From Pseudaquabacterium terrae (GTDB taxonomy: Bacteria > Pseudomonadota > Gammaproteobacteria > Burkholderiales > Burkholderiaceae_C), in assembly GCF_013266755.1 (NCBI RefSeq), contig NZ_JABRWJ010000004.1, positions 186,001 through 250,000 on the forward strand: 64,000 nt of DNA. Direction: 5' to 3'. Numbering within the stretch: the first letter of the stretch is position 1; each line of letters opens with the position of its first letter. Under the pieces are notes generated by a model. That model did no database searches. It was not told the DNA's origin and was given only the letters and a program-made list of their open reading frames with translations. The translations under genes and the position numbers were made by a program. Positions 35,502-45,376 of this stretch are shown here, in pieces.

Positions 35502-35507
35502 TACACT
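35502..35507 (+). promoter_or_regulatory. -10-like hexamer TACACT before purN
   Basis: TACACT ends 10 nt before the purN ATG, and no ribosome-binding site lies between. This predicts a very short or absent leader. Confidence 0.4.
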
Positions 35508-35517
35508 GCCGCCCCTC

Positions 35518-36150
35518 ATGAAGCGCATCGTCATCCTGATCTCCGGCCGCGGCTCGAACATGGAGGCCATCGTGAAGCGCTGCGCCGCCGAGAGCTGGCC
35601 GGCGCAGGTGGTGGCGGTGATCGCCAACCGGCCGGCAGCGAAGGGGCTGGAGTTCGCCGCAGCGCACGGCATAACGACGGCGGTGGTCGATCATCGCCAG
35701 CACGGCGTGCGGGCCGACTTCGACGCCGCGCTGGCCGCCTGCATCGACGGCTTCGCGCCCGACCTGATCGTGCTGGCCGGCTTCATGCGCATCCTCGGCG
35801 AACCCTTCGTGCAGCGCTACGCCGGGCGCCTGCTGAACATCCATCCGTCGCTGCTGCCGGCGTTTCCTGGCCTGCACACGCATCGCTCGGCGATCGATGC
35901 CGGCTGCAAGCTCGCCGGCGCGACGGTGCACTTCGTCACCACGCAGCTCGACCATGGGCCGATCGTCATGCAATCGGTCGTGCCGGTGCGGCCCGAGGAC
36001 GACGAGGCCGCGTTGTCGGCCCGCGTGCTGGCGACCGAGCACGTGATCTATCCGCTGGCGGTGCGCTGGTTCGTCGAGGATCGCCTGCTGCTCGACGACC
36101 GCGGCCGCGTGCGCCACCGCGATGGTGCGTCTCAGCTGCTGATGGGCTGA
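35518..36150 (+). CDS. purN: Phosphoribosylglycinamide formyltransferase
   Basis: 210 residues. The enzyme transfers formyl from 10-formyltetrahydrofolate to GAR in purine synthesis. The phosphate loop ISGRGSNMEAI, the active-site block LNIHPSLLPAFPGLHTH (Asn and His catalytic) and the downstream FVTTQLDHGPIV with its Asp are all intact. Its stop lies inside a short tandem repeat shared with the end of the convergent DUF1653 gene. Confidence 0.95.
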   Translation: MKRIVILISGRGSNMEAIVKRCAAESWPAQVVAVIANRPAAKGLEFAAAHGITTAVVDHRQHGVRADFDAALAACIDGFAPDLIVLAGFMRILGEPFVQRYAGRLLNIHPSLLPAFPGLHTHRSAIDAGCKLAGATVHFVTTQLDHGPIVMQSVVPVRPEDDEAALSARVLATEHVIYPLAVRWFVEDRLLLDDRGRVRHRDGASQLLMG

Positions 36151-36209
36151 CGGCAGCGGGTCAGTTGCCAAATGGGCTGAAGCTAGCTGGTCAGGTGCCG
36201 ATCGGCTGA
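36142..36209. repeat. Imperfect tandem repeat, ~30-bp unit, 2.3 copies
   Basis: ATGGGCTGA begins at 36142 and again at 36172, and the variant ATCGGCTGA at 36201. The intervening GGTCAGTTGCC and GGTCAGGTGCC also correspond. The unit spans the last codons of purN and the stop of the convergent DUF1653 gene. Confidence 0.75.
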
Positions 36210-36424
36210 AAGCGGCGCTGCTCGACGCCGTCGATCACCACGTTCTCGAAGAACATCGCATACGGCCGCACCCACAGCGCACCTTCGCCGTACAGCGGCC
36301 GGTACAGCACCATCGGCTCCAGCGTCTCGCTGTGGCGCACGACGCCGACCAGTTCATACTCCTTGCCGCTGTAGTGTCGATAACGTCCAACAGGAGCGGC
36401 AGGCAGCGGGGGAAGGTCGTCCAT
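36191..36424 (-). CDS. DUF1653 protein
   Basis: 77 residues. The pattern VGRYRHYSGKEYELVGVVRHSETLEPMVLYRPLYG...LWVRPYAMFFENV is the DUF1653 domain, a small SH3-like beta fold of unknown function. The gene diverges from the rsmB-family gene by only 24 bp, and its 3' end lies in the tandem repeat shared with purN. Confidence 0.88.
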   Translation of the reverse strand: MDDLPPLPAAPVGRYRHYSGKEYELVGVVRHSETLEPMVLYRPLYGEGALWVRPYAMFFENVVIDGVEQRRFQPIGT

Positions 36425-36436
36425 CGGGGCGGCTGG

Positions 36437-36442
36437 GATAAT
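36437..36442 (+). promoter_or_regulatory. -10-like hexamer GATAAT before the rsmB-family gene
   Basis: GATAAT lies 6 nt before the ATG in the 24-bp gap between divergent genes. No ribosome site fits, so a leaderless transcript is suggested. Confidence 0.4.
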
Positions 36443-36448
36443 CCGGGC

Positions 36449-37708
36449 ATGCATCCTACCGCCCTGCTGGACCTCGCCACCGAGCTGCTGCGCGCGCTGT
36501 CGAAGCTCGACGCACCGGCCGACGGCATCGTTTCGGCCTTCTTCCGCAAGCATCGCAACCTCGGCATCCGTGAACGCCACGCGTTGGCCGAGACCGCCTA
36601 CGCCGTGCTGCGGCGGCGCCCGCTGTACCAGCACCTGGCGCAAAGCGGCCATGGGGCGCTCGAGCGGCGCCTGGCGATCCTGGCCTGGCAGGGGCAGGAC
36701 AGCCTGCTGCGCGGCGCCCTGGGGCCCAGCGAGCTGACCTGGCGCAACCAGGTCCAGGCGCTCGACAGCGCGGGTTTCTCCGAAAAACTGCGCCACAACC
36801 TGCCCGACTGGCTGTCCGGTGCACTGCGCGCCCAGCTCGGCGACGAGGAATTCTGGGCGCTGGTCACGGCGCTCGACGCGCAGGCGCCATTGGACTTGCG
36901 CGTCAACACCTTGAAGCTGCGCCGCGACCAGGCGCAGCAGTCGCTGGCCGATGCCGGCATCGATGCGCAGCCGACACCGCATTCGCCCTGGGGCCTGCGC
37001 ATTCACGGCAAGCCGGCGCTGAACAAGCTGCCGATCTTCATCGGCGGTGGCGTCGAGGTGCAGGACGAGGGCAGCCAGCTGCTGGTCTCGCTGCTCGATG
37101 CCAAGCGCGGCGAGATGGTCGTCGACTTCTGCGCCGGCGCCGGCGGCAAGACGCTGGCGATCGGTGCGGCGATGCGCAGCACCGGCCGGCTGTACGCCTT
37201 CGACGTCTCCGGCCACCGTCTCGAAGCGCTGAAGCCGCGGTTGAAGCGCAGCGGGCTGTCGAACGTGCACCCGGCGCAGATTGCCCATGAGCGCGACGAT
37301 CGCATCAAGCGGCTCGCCGGCAAGATTGACCGAGTGCTGGTCGATGCGCCGTGTTCCGGCCTCGGCACGCTGCGCCGCAACCCGGACCTGAAGTGGCGCC
37401 AGTCACCGCAGGCGGTGGCCGAATTGCAGGCCAAGCAGCGCGCGATCCTCGACAGCGCGGCACGCTTGCTGAAGCCGGGCGGCCGGCTGGTCTACGCCAC
37501 TTGCAGCCTGTTGACCGACGAGAACGAGCAGGTCGCCGGCGCCTTCGCCGAAGGCCACACCGACTTTGTGCCCTTGCAGGCCCGGGAATTGCTGGAACGT
37601 GCGCAGGTGGAGGGAGCGGCGGCCTTGGACCAGGGCGGTTACCTGCGCTTGTGGCCGCACCGGCATTCAACCGACGGCTTCTTTGCCGCAGCGTGGGAGC
37701 GCCGCTGA
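36449..37708 (+). CDS. RsmB/NOP2-family RNA (cytosine-5) methyltransferase
   Basis: 419 residues. An N-terminal NusB-like helical region (residues 1-150) is followed by an AdoMet Rossmann domain with VVDFCAGAGGKTLAIGA, DVSGHRLEAL and the two catalytic cysteines in VDAPCSGLGTLRRNPDLKW and ATCSLLTDENE. The fold and length match 16S rRNA m5C967-type enzymes, but the family has several targets, so no gene symbol is given. Confidence 0.9.
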   Translation: MHPTALLDLATELLRALSKLDAPADGIVSAFFRKHRNLGIRERHALAETAYAVLRRRPLYQHLAQSGHGALERRLAILAWQGQDSLLRGALGPSELTWRNQVQALDSAGFSEKLRHNLPDWLSGALRAQLGDEEFWALVTALDAQAPLDLRVNTLKLRRDQAQQSLADAGIDAQPTPHSPWGLRIHGKPALNKLPIFIGGGVEVQDEGSQLLVSLLDAKRGEMVVDFCAGAGGKTLAIGAAMRSTGRLYAFDVSGHRLEALKPRLKRSGLSNVHPAQIAHERDDRIKRLAGKIDRVLVDAPCSGLGTLRRNPDLKWRQSPQAVAELQAKQRAILDSAARLLKPGGRLVYATCSLLTDENEQVAGAFAEGHTDFVPLQARELLERAQVEGAAALDQGGYLRLWPHRHSTDGFFAAAWERR

Positions 37709-37810
37709 ACGCTGCGCGGACTGCATGAAATGCGGCCCGCGGGCGAAAAAGCAAGTAATGACGCGGGTTTGCTAGGCAGTTTCCACACCTGGGACTAGCT
37801 GCCCCAAGCC

Positions 37811-37816
37811 TACAAT
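37811..37816 (+). promoter_or_regulatory. -10-like hexamer TACAAT before the desaturase
   Basis: TACAAT lies 36 nt upstream of the desaturase ATG, giving a normal-length leader with an AAGG ribosome site. No strong -35 is visible 16-18 nt upstream. The rest of the gap 37709-37852 shows nothing else. Confidence 0.4.
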
Positions 37817-37852
37817 CGCTGATCTGCCCAGGTACGGGCGGCAAGGTTGAAT

Positions 37853-39079
37853 ATGACGGTGATGACGACGCTGTGGGATACGCTGATCAGCTGGCTGGCC
37901 CATGGTTTGTTGGCCGAGGCCACCTGGTGGCAGATCCTGCTGTTCACGCTGATCACGACGCACATCACGATCTCGGCGGTGACGATCTTCCTGCATCGCG
38001 CGCAGTCGCACCGGGCGCTCGAGCTGCATGCGATTCCGTCGCACTTCTTCCGCTTCTGGTTGTGGCTGGGTACCGGCATGGTGACGAAGGAATTCGTCGC
38101 CATCCACCGCAAGCACCACGCGAAGTGCGAAACCATCGAAGACCCGCACAGCCCGCAGACCCGCGGCCTGAAGGCGCTGCTGCTGACCGGCGTCGAGCTG
38201 TACCGTGCCGAGTCGAAGAACCTGGAAACGATGGCCAAGTTCGGCCATGGTACGCCGGACGACTGGATGGAGCGCAACGTCTACTCGCGCTTCACCTGGC
38301 AAGGTGTCGGCCTGCTGCTGATCCTGGACCTGGCCTTGTTCGGCGCCATCGGCCTGACGGTCTGGGCGGTGCAGATGCTGTGGATCCCGGTCTGGGCCAC
38401 CGGCGTCATCAACGGCATCGGCCACTACTGGGGCTACCGCAACTTCGAAGTGGCCGACGCGTCGACCAACGTGACGCCCTGGGGCATCCTGATCGGCGGC
38501 GAAGAGCTGCACAACAACCACCACACCTATCCGACCTCGGCGAAGTTCTCGGTCAAGCCGTTCGAGTTCGACATCGCCTGGGGCTACATCCGCGCGCTGG
38601 AGATGATGGGCCTGGCCAAGGTGCGCAAGACGGCGCCGCAACTGAAGCTGGGTGCGATCAAGCCGCAGGCCGACGCCAAGACGCTCGAGGCGATCATCGC
38701 CAACCGCTACGAGGTGATGGCCAAGTACGCGAAGGAGCTGCGCACGGCCTGTGCCGTCGAATTGCAGCACCTGAAGGAGCAGGGCGCGAAGAACAGCGTG
38801 CGCCTGGCCGACCTGAAGCTCGCCAAGCGCTGGTTGCACCGCGATGACGAGAAGATCCCTGAGGCCGTGCGCTCGCAACTCGCCAGCGCCGTGAGCGACA
38901 GCCCGAAGCTGGCCAAGCTGGTCGCGATGCGTGAGGAGCTGCGCCAGCTCTGGACCCGCACCAACGTCTCGGCCGAGCAGCTGGTCGTCGACCTGCAGGC
39001 CTGGTGCAAGAAGGCCGAGGCCAGCGGCATCGTCGCGCTCGAGCAGTTCTCGATGAAGCTGCGCGCTGCGCACGCCTGA
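37853..39079 (+). CDS. Membrane fatty acid desaturase (acyl-CoA delta-9 type)
   Basis: 408 residues. The three histidine boxes of the di-iron family are present: HRAQSHR, HRKHHAKCE and HNNHHTYP. Hydrophobic helices lie between and around them. The last ~130 residues are hydrophilic, charged and helical (from LGAIKPQADAKTLEAI), a C-terminal tail not needed for the core fold. It would introduce a cis double bond to adjust membrane fluidity. ATG 37853 follows AAGG. Confidence 0.92.
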   Translation: MTVMTTLWDTLISWLAHGLLAEATWWQILLFTLITTHITISAVTIFLHRAQSHRALELHAIPSHFFRFWLWLGTGMVTKEFVAIHRKHHAKCETIEDPHSPQTRGLKALLLTGVELYRAESKNLETMAKFGHGTPDDWMERNVYSRFTWQGVGLLLILDLALFGAIGLTVWAVQMLWIPVWATGVINGIGHYWGYRNFEVADASTNVTPWGILIGGEELHNNHHTYPTSAKFSVKPFEFDIAWGYIRALEMMGLAKVRKTAPQLKLGAIKPQADAKTLEAIIANRYEVMAKYAKELRTACAVELQHLKEQGAKNSVRLADLKLAKRWLHRDDEKIPEAVRSQLASAVSDSPKLAKLVAMREELRQLWTRTNVSAEQLVVDLQAWCKKAEASGIVALEQFSMKLRAAHA

Positions 39080-39106
39080 CGACTACGGGCGCTCCGCGCC
39101 GACAGC

Positions 39107-39128
39107 AACGGGCCCCGCGGGGCCCGTT
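39107..39128 (+). terminator. Rho-independent terminator after the desaturase gene
   Basis: A perfect 10-bp stem, AACGGGCCCC and GGGGCCCGTT, with a 2-nt loop, followed by CTTC. The T-run is short. Confidence 0.75.
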
Positions 39129-39173
39129 CTTCATGGTGCGTTCGTTGTTGCGTTGGACTTTTTCGCGCCCAAC

Positions 39174-39199
39174 AAAAAGCCCGCCTCGAAGGGCGGGCT
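39174..39199 (-). terminator. Rho-independent terminator for rpmB-rpmG
   Basis: On the minus strand AGCCCGCC (39199-39192) and GGCGGGCT (39185-39178) form a perfect 8-bp stem, followed by TTTT. It lies 20 nt after the rpmG stop. Confidence 0.88.
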
Positions 39200-39219
39200 C
39201 TTGAAGGGAAGACGCCGAA

Positions 39220-39390
39220 TTACTTCAGCTTCACTTCCTTGTACGCCACGTGCTTGCGTGCCTTCGGGTCGAATTTCATGAATTCGAGCTTCTCGGGCGT
39301 GGTCTTCTTGTTCTTGCTGGTGGTGTAAAAGTGACCGGTACCCGCGGTGGATTCCAGCTTGATCTTTTCGCGTCCGCCTTTGGCTGCCAT
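39220..39390 (-). CDS. rpmG: 50S ribosomal protein L33
   Basis: 56 residues beginning [20 protein letters not shown] and ending [13 protein letters not shown], the standard cysteine-free form of L33 (no CxxC zinc pairs). AGGAG precedes the ATG. It follows rpmB by 24 nt in a two-gene ribosomal operon that ends in the terminator just downstream. Confidence 0.96.
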   Translation of the reverse strand: MAAKGGREKIKLESTAGTGHFYTTSKNKKTTPEKLEFMKFDPKARKHVAYKEVKLK

Positions 39391-39414
39391 GGTGTGCTCC
39401 TGGTGTGCCGTTGA

Positions 39415-39648
39415 TTAGAGCGCGCCCTTGGCGCGCAGATCGGCGATGACGCTGTCGATGCCGACCTTGTCGATCAGGCGCAGCGCGGCGCTCGAAATGC
39501 GCAAGCGCACCCAGCGGTTCTCGCTCTCGACCCAGAAGCGGCGGTACTGCAGGTTCGGCAACCAGCGACGCTTGGTCTTGTTGTTGGCGTGGGAGACATT
39601 GTTTCCCACCATCGGGCCCTTGCCCGTGACTTGACAGACGCGTGCCAT
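39415..39648 (-). CDS. rpmB: 50S ribosomal protein L28
   Basis: 77 residues: [34 protein letters not shown] and so on, the canonical L28 sequence. ATG 39648 has a GGAG site; upstream in-frame ATG codons are rejected because L28 starts exactly here in relatives. First gene of the rpmB-rpmG operon. Confidence 0.97.
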   Translation of the reverse strand: MARVCQVTGKGPMVGNNVSHANNKTKRRWLPNLQYRRFWVESENRWVRLRISSAALRLIDKVGIDSVIADLRAKGAL

Positions 39649-39811
39649 GACGCTTCTCCAGACTCTTGACTGTTGCAGGCACGGCAACCAGAGCAGGGGG
39701 ACTGAGATCGGTGCTGGGCACCAACATCGGCCGCCTGGTGGCTGCCCTTCGAATTATTTCCGGCGCTTGAGTCCCCAAAAGGACCAAGTACCGCTTTCGG
39801 CAAAGACCGCG
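39649..39811 (-). other. 5' leader region of rpmB-rpmG
   Basis: About 160 nt between the promoter hexamer and rpmB, holding no gene. No clear autoregulatory structure was recognised by eye. Confidence 0.45.
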
Positions 39812-39817
39812 ATTATA
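39812..39817 (-). promoter_or_regulatory. -10 hexamer TATAAT for rpmB-rpmG
   Basis: A perfect TATAAT on the minus strand, 164 nt upstream of rpmB and just past the trxB stop. The -35 region (CCAGCC) is poor. Confidence 0.6.
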
Positions 39818-39841
39818 GCCAGATTTCTCCGGGTGGCTGGC

Positions 39842-40861
<1,020 letters not shown>

Positions 40862-40904
40862 TCACATGGGGGTCGATCGCTATGCCGAGGGCGCTGTCAA
40901 TCGG

Positions 40905-40910
40905 CACAAT
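40905..40910 (+). promoter_or_regulatory. -10-like hexamer CACAAT for the Crp/Fnr gene
   Basis: CACAAT lies about 100 nt before the ATG in the 213-bp gap divergent from trxB. A weak TGTCAA sits 6-11 nt upstream, too close for a -35. Support is modest. Nothing else was seen in the gap. Confidence 0.3.
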
Positions 40911-41011
40911 AGTGAAATCGAACACGAAAGCGGCGACTTGCCGCACGGCTGCGCGCCACACGGGGAGGGCGCGGTCGCCAAACAACTGCGCTCGGAAAAG
41001 GGGATCCCGCG

Positions 41012-41683
41012 ATGTCGATGCTGACGAATCTCGACCTGATTCGCCGTGTACCGCTGTTTTCGATGTTGACCAACGAACAAGCCCAGAGCGTTGCCGACAG
41101 CGTCGTCAAGCGGCGCTTTCGCCGCGGCGAGCTGGTGGTCGAGCAGGGCCGCAAGAGCAACGCGCTGTTCATCCTGCTCAACGGCCGCGCCCGGGTGCTG
41201 ACGTCCGATACGCGCGGCCGCGAGGTGATCCTCGCGGTGCTGGAGTCGGGGGACTACGTCGGCGAGATGAGCCTGATCGACAACGAGGCCCATTCGGCGA
41301 CCGTGCGCTGCGAGATCCAGACCGACATGCTGATCCTCGGCCGCGCCGAGTTCGCGCGCTGCCTGCCGGAGAACTCGACGCTGTCGTACGCGATCCTGCG
41401 CGGCCTGGTGCGCCGGCTGCGGCATGCCGATCGGCAGATCGAGTCGCTGGCGCTGCTCGATGTCTACGGCCGCGTCGCGCGCACGCTGCTGGAGATGGCC
41501 GAGGACATCAATGGCGTGAAGATGATCCGCGGCAAGGTCTCGCGCCAGGACATGGCCAAGGTCGTCGGCGCCTCGCGCGAGATGGTCAGCCGGGTGATGA
41601 AGGACCTCGAGGAGCGCGGCGTCATCGAGACGCAGGAGAACGGCTCGGTGGTGATCAAGGAGCGCGCGCCGCAACCCGAGTGA
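41012..41683 (+). CDS. Crp/Fnr-family transcriptional regulator
   Basis: 223 residues: cyclic-nucleotide-binding-like beta barrel ([42 protein letters not shown]), long dimer helix and a C-terminal winged helix with [31 protein letters not shown]. No N-terminal cysteine cluster exists, so it is not an oxygen-sensing Fnr. The barrel could bind cAMP or another ligand. The ribosome site is AAGGGGA. It is divergent from trxB and followed by ftsK. Confidence 0.92.
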   Translation: MSMLTNLDLIRRVPLFSMLTNEQAQSVADSVVKRRFRRGELVVEQGRKSNALFILLNGRARVLTSDTRGREVILAVLESGDYVGEMSLIDNEAHSATVRCEIQTDMLILGRAEFARCLPENSTLSYAILRGLVRRLRHADRQIESLALLDVYGRVARTLLEMAEDINGVKMIRGKVSRQDMAKVVGASREMVSRVMKDLEERGVIETQENGSVVIKERAPQPE

Positions 41684-41687
41684 ATCT

Positions 41688-41710
41688 GGCCCCCAGGACG
41701 CCTGCGGCGT
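41688..41710. repeat. Half copy of the REP-like element
   Basis: GGCCCCCAGGACGCCTGCGG and the next three bases correspond to the first hairpin (GACGCC-tgc-GGCGT) of the copies at 8.0 and 45.8 kb. It lies between the regulator stop and the ftsK start. Confidence 0.6.
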
Positions 41711-41728
41711 TGCGGCATATCGCTGCGC

Positions 41729-41734
41729 CACAAT
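41729..41734 (+). promoter_or_regulatory. -10-like hexamer CACAAT before ftsK
   Basis: CACAAT ends 7 nt before the ftsK ATG. No ribosome site is present. The same CACAAT-7 nt-ATG arrangement precedes rarA. Confidence 0.45.
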
Positions 41735-41741
41735 CCGGCGC

Positions 41742-44087
41742 ATGACCTTTCCGCTCGGTTCCTTGCGCGCCGAAGGCGCGGCCGGCCTCGGCAGTGCCCG
41801 CGACGCACGCTCGGGCAGCGCCGCCGGCTCAATGCGCTGGCCGCGCCAGTTCGCGCTGATCGCCGCGGCCGTGATCTGGCTGATCGCGCTGCTGGCGCTG
41901 GTGACGCACGACGCGGCCGACCCCGGCTTCTCGACCTCCGGCGGTGGCATCTCGGTGCACAACCGCGCCGGGCTGCTCGGTGCCTGGGCCGCCGACCTGG
42001 TGCTCTTCCTGTTCGGTTACTCGGCCTGGTGGCTGATGCTGGTCAGCCTGCGATCCTGGCTGGCCGGGCTCGCGCGCTGGCTGCGCGGCAGCGCCCCCGA
42101 CCCGACGCTGCCGCCGCGCTGGGTGTTCTGGTGCGGGCTCGGCTTGCTGATGCTGGCCAGCTGCGCGCTCGAATGGACGCGCCTGTACCGCTTCGACGCC
42201 GGGTTGCCGGGCGGCCAGGCCGGCGGCGTGCTGGGCATCGTCGCCGGCGGCACCTCGATGAAGTGGCTCGGCTTCGCCGGCTCGGGCGTGTTGTGGATCG
42301 CGGTGCTGGTGCTCGGCCTGTCGCTCGCGCTGCGCTTCTCGTGGACACGGGTCGCCGACGGGCTGGGCGCCTGGATCGAAAGCATCGGCGCGCGTCGCAG
42401 CGCCGCGCGCGAGCAGCAGGAGGACAAGCGCATCGGCGAGCGCGCGGTCAAGGAACGCGAGAAGGTGGTCGAGGTCGACCGCGCCGAGGTCGAGGACCAT
42501 GCGCCGATCGTCATCGAGCCGACGATGGTCGAGGTGCCGAAGTCGACGCGTGTCGCGAAGGAGCGCCAGAAGCCGCTCTTCGTCGAGCTGTCGGACACCA
42601 AGCTGCCGCAGGTCGACCTGCTCGATGCGGCACCGGGTCGCGTCGAGTCGGTGACGCCCGAGTCGCTCGAGATGACCTCGCGCCTGATCGAGAAGAAGCT
42701 GCGCGACTTCGGCGTCGAGGTGCGTGTCGTCGCCGCGTCGCCGGGCCCGGTGATCACGCGCTACGAGATCGAGCCCGCCACCGGCGTCAAGGGCGCGCAG
42801 GTCGTGAACCTGGCGAAGGACCTGGCGCGCTCGCTGTCGCTGGTCAGCATCCGCGTCGTCGAGACGATCCCCGGCAAGACGACGATGGCGCTCGAGCTGC
42901 CGAACGCCAAGCGGCAGACGATCCGGTTGGCGGAGATCCTCGGCTCGCAGATCTATGCCGACGCCGCGTCGCAGCTGACGATGGGCCTGGGCAAGGACAT
43001 CATCGGCGCGCCGGTCGTCGCCGACCTGGCGAAGATGCCGCACTGCCTGGTCGCCGGCACGACCGGCTCGGGCAAGTCGGTCGGCATCAACGCGATGATC
43101 CTGAGCCTGCTGTACAAGGCCGAGGCGCGCGACGTGCGCCTGATCCTGATCGACCCGAAGATGCTCGAGATGAGCGTCTACGAGGGCATCCCGCACCTGC
43201 TGTGCCCCGTGGTCACCGACATGAAGCAGGCCGCCAACGCGCTGAACTGGTGCGTCGGCGAGATGGAGCGGCGCTACAAGCTGATGAGCAAGCTGGGCGT
43301 GCGCAACCTGGCCGGCTACAACAAGAAGATTGCCGATGCCGCCGAGCGCGGCGAGAAGCTGCCGAACCCCTTCAGCCTGACGCCGGAGGCGCCCGAGCCG
43401 TTGGAGCGCCTGCCCTTCGTCGTCGTCGTGATCGACGAGCTGGCCGACCTGATGATGGTCGTCGGCAAGAAGATCGAGGAGCTGATCGCGCGGCTGGCGC
43501 AGAAGGCGCGTGCCGCAGGCATTCACCTGGTGCTGGCGACGCAGCGACCGAGCGTGGACGTCATCACCGGCCTGATCAAGGCCAACATCCCGACGCGGCT
43601 GTCGTTCCAGGTGTCCAGCAAGATCGACAGCCGCACGATCCTCGACCAGATGGGTGCTGAGGCGCTGCTCGGCCAGGGCGACATGCTGTACCTGCCGCCC
43701 GGCGGCGGCCTGCCGGTGCGCGTGCACGGCGCCTTCGTCTCGGACGACGAGGTGCACCGCGTCGTCGATTACCTGAAGTCGCAGGGCGAGCCGAACTACA
43801 TCGAAGGCATCCTCGAAGGCGGCACGCTGGATCTGGATCTCGATGGCGGCGCGGGTGGCGGCGGTGGCGGCAACGGCGACGGCGAGTCCGATGCGATGTA
43901 CGACCAGGCCGTGGCCATCGTGCTGCAGCACAAGAAGGCCTCGATCTCGCTGGTCCAGCGTCACCTGCGCATCGGTTACAACCGCGCCGCGCGGCTGCTG
44001 GAACAAATGGAAAAGTCGGGCCTCGTATCGGCCATGGCCACCAACGGCAACCGGGACCTGCTGGTCCCGCGCCGCGACAACGAATGA
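41742..44087 (+). CDS. ftsK: DNA translocase FtsK
   Basis: 781 residues. Four membrane helices (about residues 34-200) anchor it at the division septum. A short charged linker with many Arg, Glu and Val residues is followed by alpha/beta motor domains with Walker A GTTGSGKS near residue 440 and Walker [11 protein letters not shown]. The C-terminal gamma winged helix ([27 protein letters not shown]) reads polar KOPS sites. The linker is far shorter than in E. coli FtsK (~1329 residues), as in SpoIIIE-like forms. It overlaps lolA by 4 nt. Confidence 0.96.
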   Translation: MTFPLGSLRAEGAAGLGSARDARSGSAAGSMRWPRQFALIAAAVIWLIALLALVTHDAADPGFSTSGGGISVHNRAGLLGAWAADLVLFLFGYSAWWLMLVSLRSWLAGLARWLRGSAPDPTLPPRWVFWCGLGLLMLASCALEWTRLYRFDAGLPGGQAGGVLGIVAGGTSMKWLGFAGSGVLWIAVLVLGLSLALRFSWTRVADGLGAWIESIGARRSAAREQQEDKRIGERAVKEREKVVEVDRAEVEDHAPIVIEPTMVEVPKSTRVAKERQKPLFVELSDTKLPQVDLLDAAPGRVESVTPESLEMTSRLIEKKLRDFGVEVRVVAASPGPVITRYEIEPATGVKGAQVVNLAKDLARSLSLVSIRVVETIPGKTTMALELPNAKRQTIRLAEILGSQIYADAASQLTMGLGKDIIGAPVVADLAKMPHCLVAGTTGSGKSVGINAMILSLLYKAEARDVRLILIDPKMLEMSVYEGIPHLLCPVVTDMKQAANALNWCVGEMERRYKLMSKLGVRNLAGYNKKIADAAERGEKLPNPFSLTPEAPEPLERLPFVVVVIDELADLMMVVGKKIEELIARLAQKARAAGIHLVLATQRPSVDVITGLIKANIPTRLSFQVSSKIDSRTILDQMGAEALLGQGDMLYLPPGGGLPVRVHGAFVSDDEVHRVVDYLKSQGEPNYIEGILEGGTLDLDLDGGAGGGGGGNGDGESDAMYDQAVAIVLQHKKASISLVQRHLRIGYNRAARLLEQMEKSGLVSAMATNGNRDLLVPRRDNE

Positions 44088-44692
44088 AATCCCTGATCAG
44101 TGGCGCGCTGCTGGCGCTCGCCCTCGGCACGGTGCAGGCCGATGCGCTGGACACGCTGCGCACGTTCACGCGCGACGTGGCCAGCGGCCGCGCCGAATTC
44201 ACTCAGACCGTCAGCTCGCCGGACGGCGCGAAGAAGAAGACCTCCAGCGGCAGCTTCGAATTCGCGCGGCCCGATCGCTTCCGCTTCGCCTACGCGAAGC
44301 CGTTCGAACAGCTGATCGTCTCCGATGGCAAGAAGGTCTGGCTGCACGACCCGGACCTGAACCAGGTCGCGGTGCGGCCGGTGTCGAAGGCGCTCGGCGC
44401 GACGCCGGTGGCGCTGCTCGCCGGCGGGGCGATCGAGAAGGATTTCGAGCTCGCGGCGCTGCCGGCCAAGGACGGGCTCGACTGGGTGCAAGCGACGCCG
44501 AAGGTCAAGGAAGGCTCGATCCAGGTGCTGCGGATCGGCTTCCAGGGCAAGGCGCTGGCGGCGCTGGAGATCGTCGACGCGTTCGGCCAGCGCTCGCTGA
44601 TGCAGTTCAAGGACGTGGCGGTGAACCCGAAGATCGCCGACGAGCGCTTCCGCTTCGTCGTGCCCAAGGGCGCCGACGTCATCGAGCAATAG
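44084..44692 (+). CDS. lolA: Outer-membrane lipoprotein carrier protein
   Basis: 202 residues. Signal peptide [19 protein letters not shown] is followed by the LolA fold: [55 protein letters not shown]. It carries lipoproteins across the periplasm from LolCDE to LolB. The ATG overlaps the ftsK stop (ATGA), a gene order that is common in proteobacteria. Confidence 0.95.
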   Translation: MKSLISGALLALALGTVQADALDTLRTFTRDVASGRAEFTQTVSSPDGAKKKTSSGSFEFARPDRFRFAYAKPFEQLIVSDGKKVWLHDPDLNQVAVRPVSKALGATPVALLAGGAIEKDFELAALPAKDGLDWVQATPKVKEGSIQVLRIGFQGKALAALEIVDAFGQRSLMQFKDVAVNPKIADERFRFVVPKGADVIEQ

Positions 44693-44709
44693 CCGGCCGC
44701 GGGGCCGGC
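44692..44709. terminator. GC-rich hairpin between convergent lolA and cheW
   Basis: GCCGGCC (44692-44698) and GGCCGGC (44703-44709) form a 7-bp stem with loop GCGG. There is no T-run, so termination is uncertain. Confidence 0.4.
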
Positions 44710-44717
44710 CGCGGCGG

Positions 44718-45257
44718 TCAATGAACCGCGATGTCCATCAGGCCCATTTCGGCGCTGCTGAGCATCTGCTCGATGTCCATCAGGATCAGCATGCGTTCGA
44801 CATCGCCGGTCTTCACGGTGCCGAGGCCCGTGATGTAGGTCGAGTCGATCTGGCCGTTGAACTCGGGGGCCGGCTTGATCTGGTCGATGCGCAGCTCGAG
44901 CACGTCGCTGACCGAGTCGACGACGATGCCGATCGTGCGGCCGGCGATGTTCAGGATGATCACGACAGTGAACGCGTCGTACCGGACGTCGGCGAGCGCG
45001 AAGCGCACGCGCATGTCGACGATCGGCACGATCACGCCGCGCAGGTTGACCACGCCCTTCATGAAGCCCGGCGTGTTGGCGATGCGCGTCGGCTGCTCGT
45101 AGCCGCGGATCTCCTGCACCTTCAGGATGTCGATGCCGTACTCCTCGGCCCCGAGCTTGAAGGACAGCACTTCGCGCGGCGTTCCGTGCACAGCGGCGGC
45201 GCCGACGAGCGCCGGAGAGGCGGCGGACGAGGTTTCGATCGCGGTGCTGGCGCTCAT
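44718..45257 (-). CDS. cheW: Chemotaxis coupling protein CheW
   Basis: 179 residues. An Ala/Ser-rich start is followed by a CheW domain: [45 protein letters not shown] and [15 protein letters not shown]. It links chemoreceptors to the kinase CheA. No other chemotaxis gene is in the window, so it is either an isolated copy or serves a distant cluster. ATG 45257 has an AAGGA site. Confidence 0.93.
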   Translation of the reverse strand: MSASTAIETSSAASPALVGAAAVHGTPREVLSFKLGAEEYGIDILKVQEIRGYEQPTRIANTPGFMKGVVNLRGVIVPIVDMRVRFALADVRYDAFTVVIILNIAGRTIGIVVDSVSDVLELRIDQIKPAPEFNGQIDSTYITGLGTVKTGDVERMLILMDIEQMLSSAEMGLMDIAVH

Positions 45258-45363
45258 GGCGGGATCCTTCAAAGCTGTTTCAAGACGTGGCGGGCAGTTT
45301 GCGATGCGGCGCGGCATCGGGATCCAAGGAACAGACGGCCGGAGGCGGTGCATTTCGCGCTGC

Positions 45364-45369
45364 CACAAT
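45364..45369 (+). promoter_or_regulatory. -10-like hexamer CACAAT before rarA
   Basis: CACAAT ends 7 nt before ATG 45377 and overlaps an alternative ATG at 45368. No ribosome site is seen. Confidence 0.45.
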
Positions 45370-45376
45370 GACCGGC

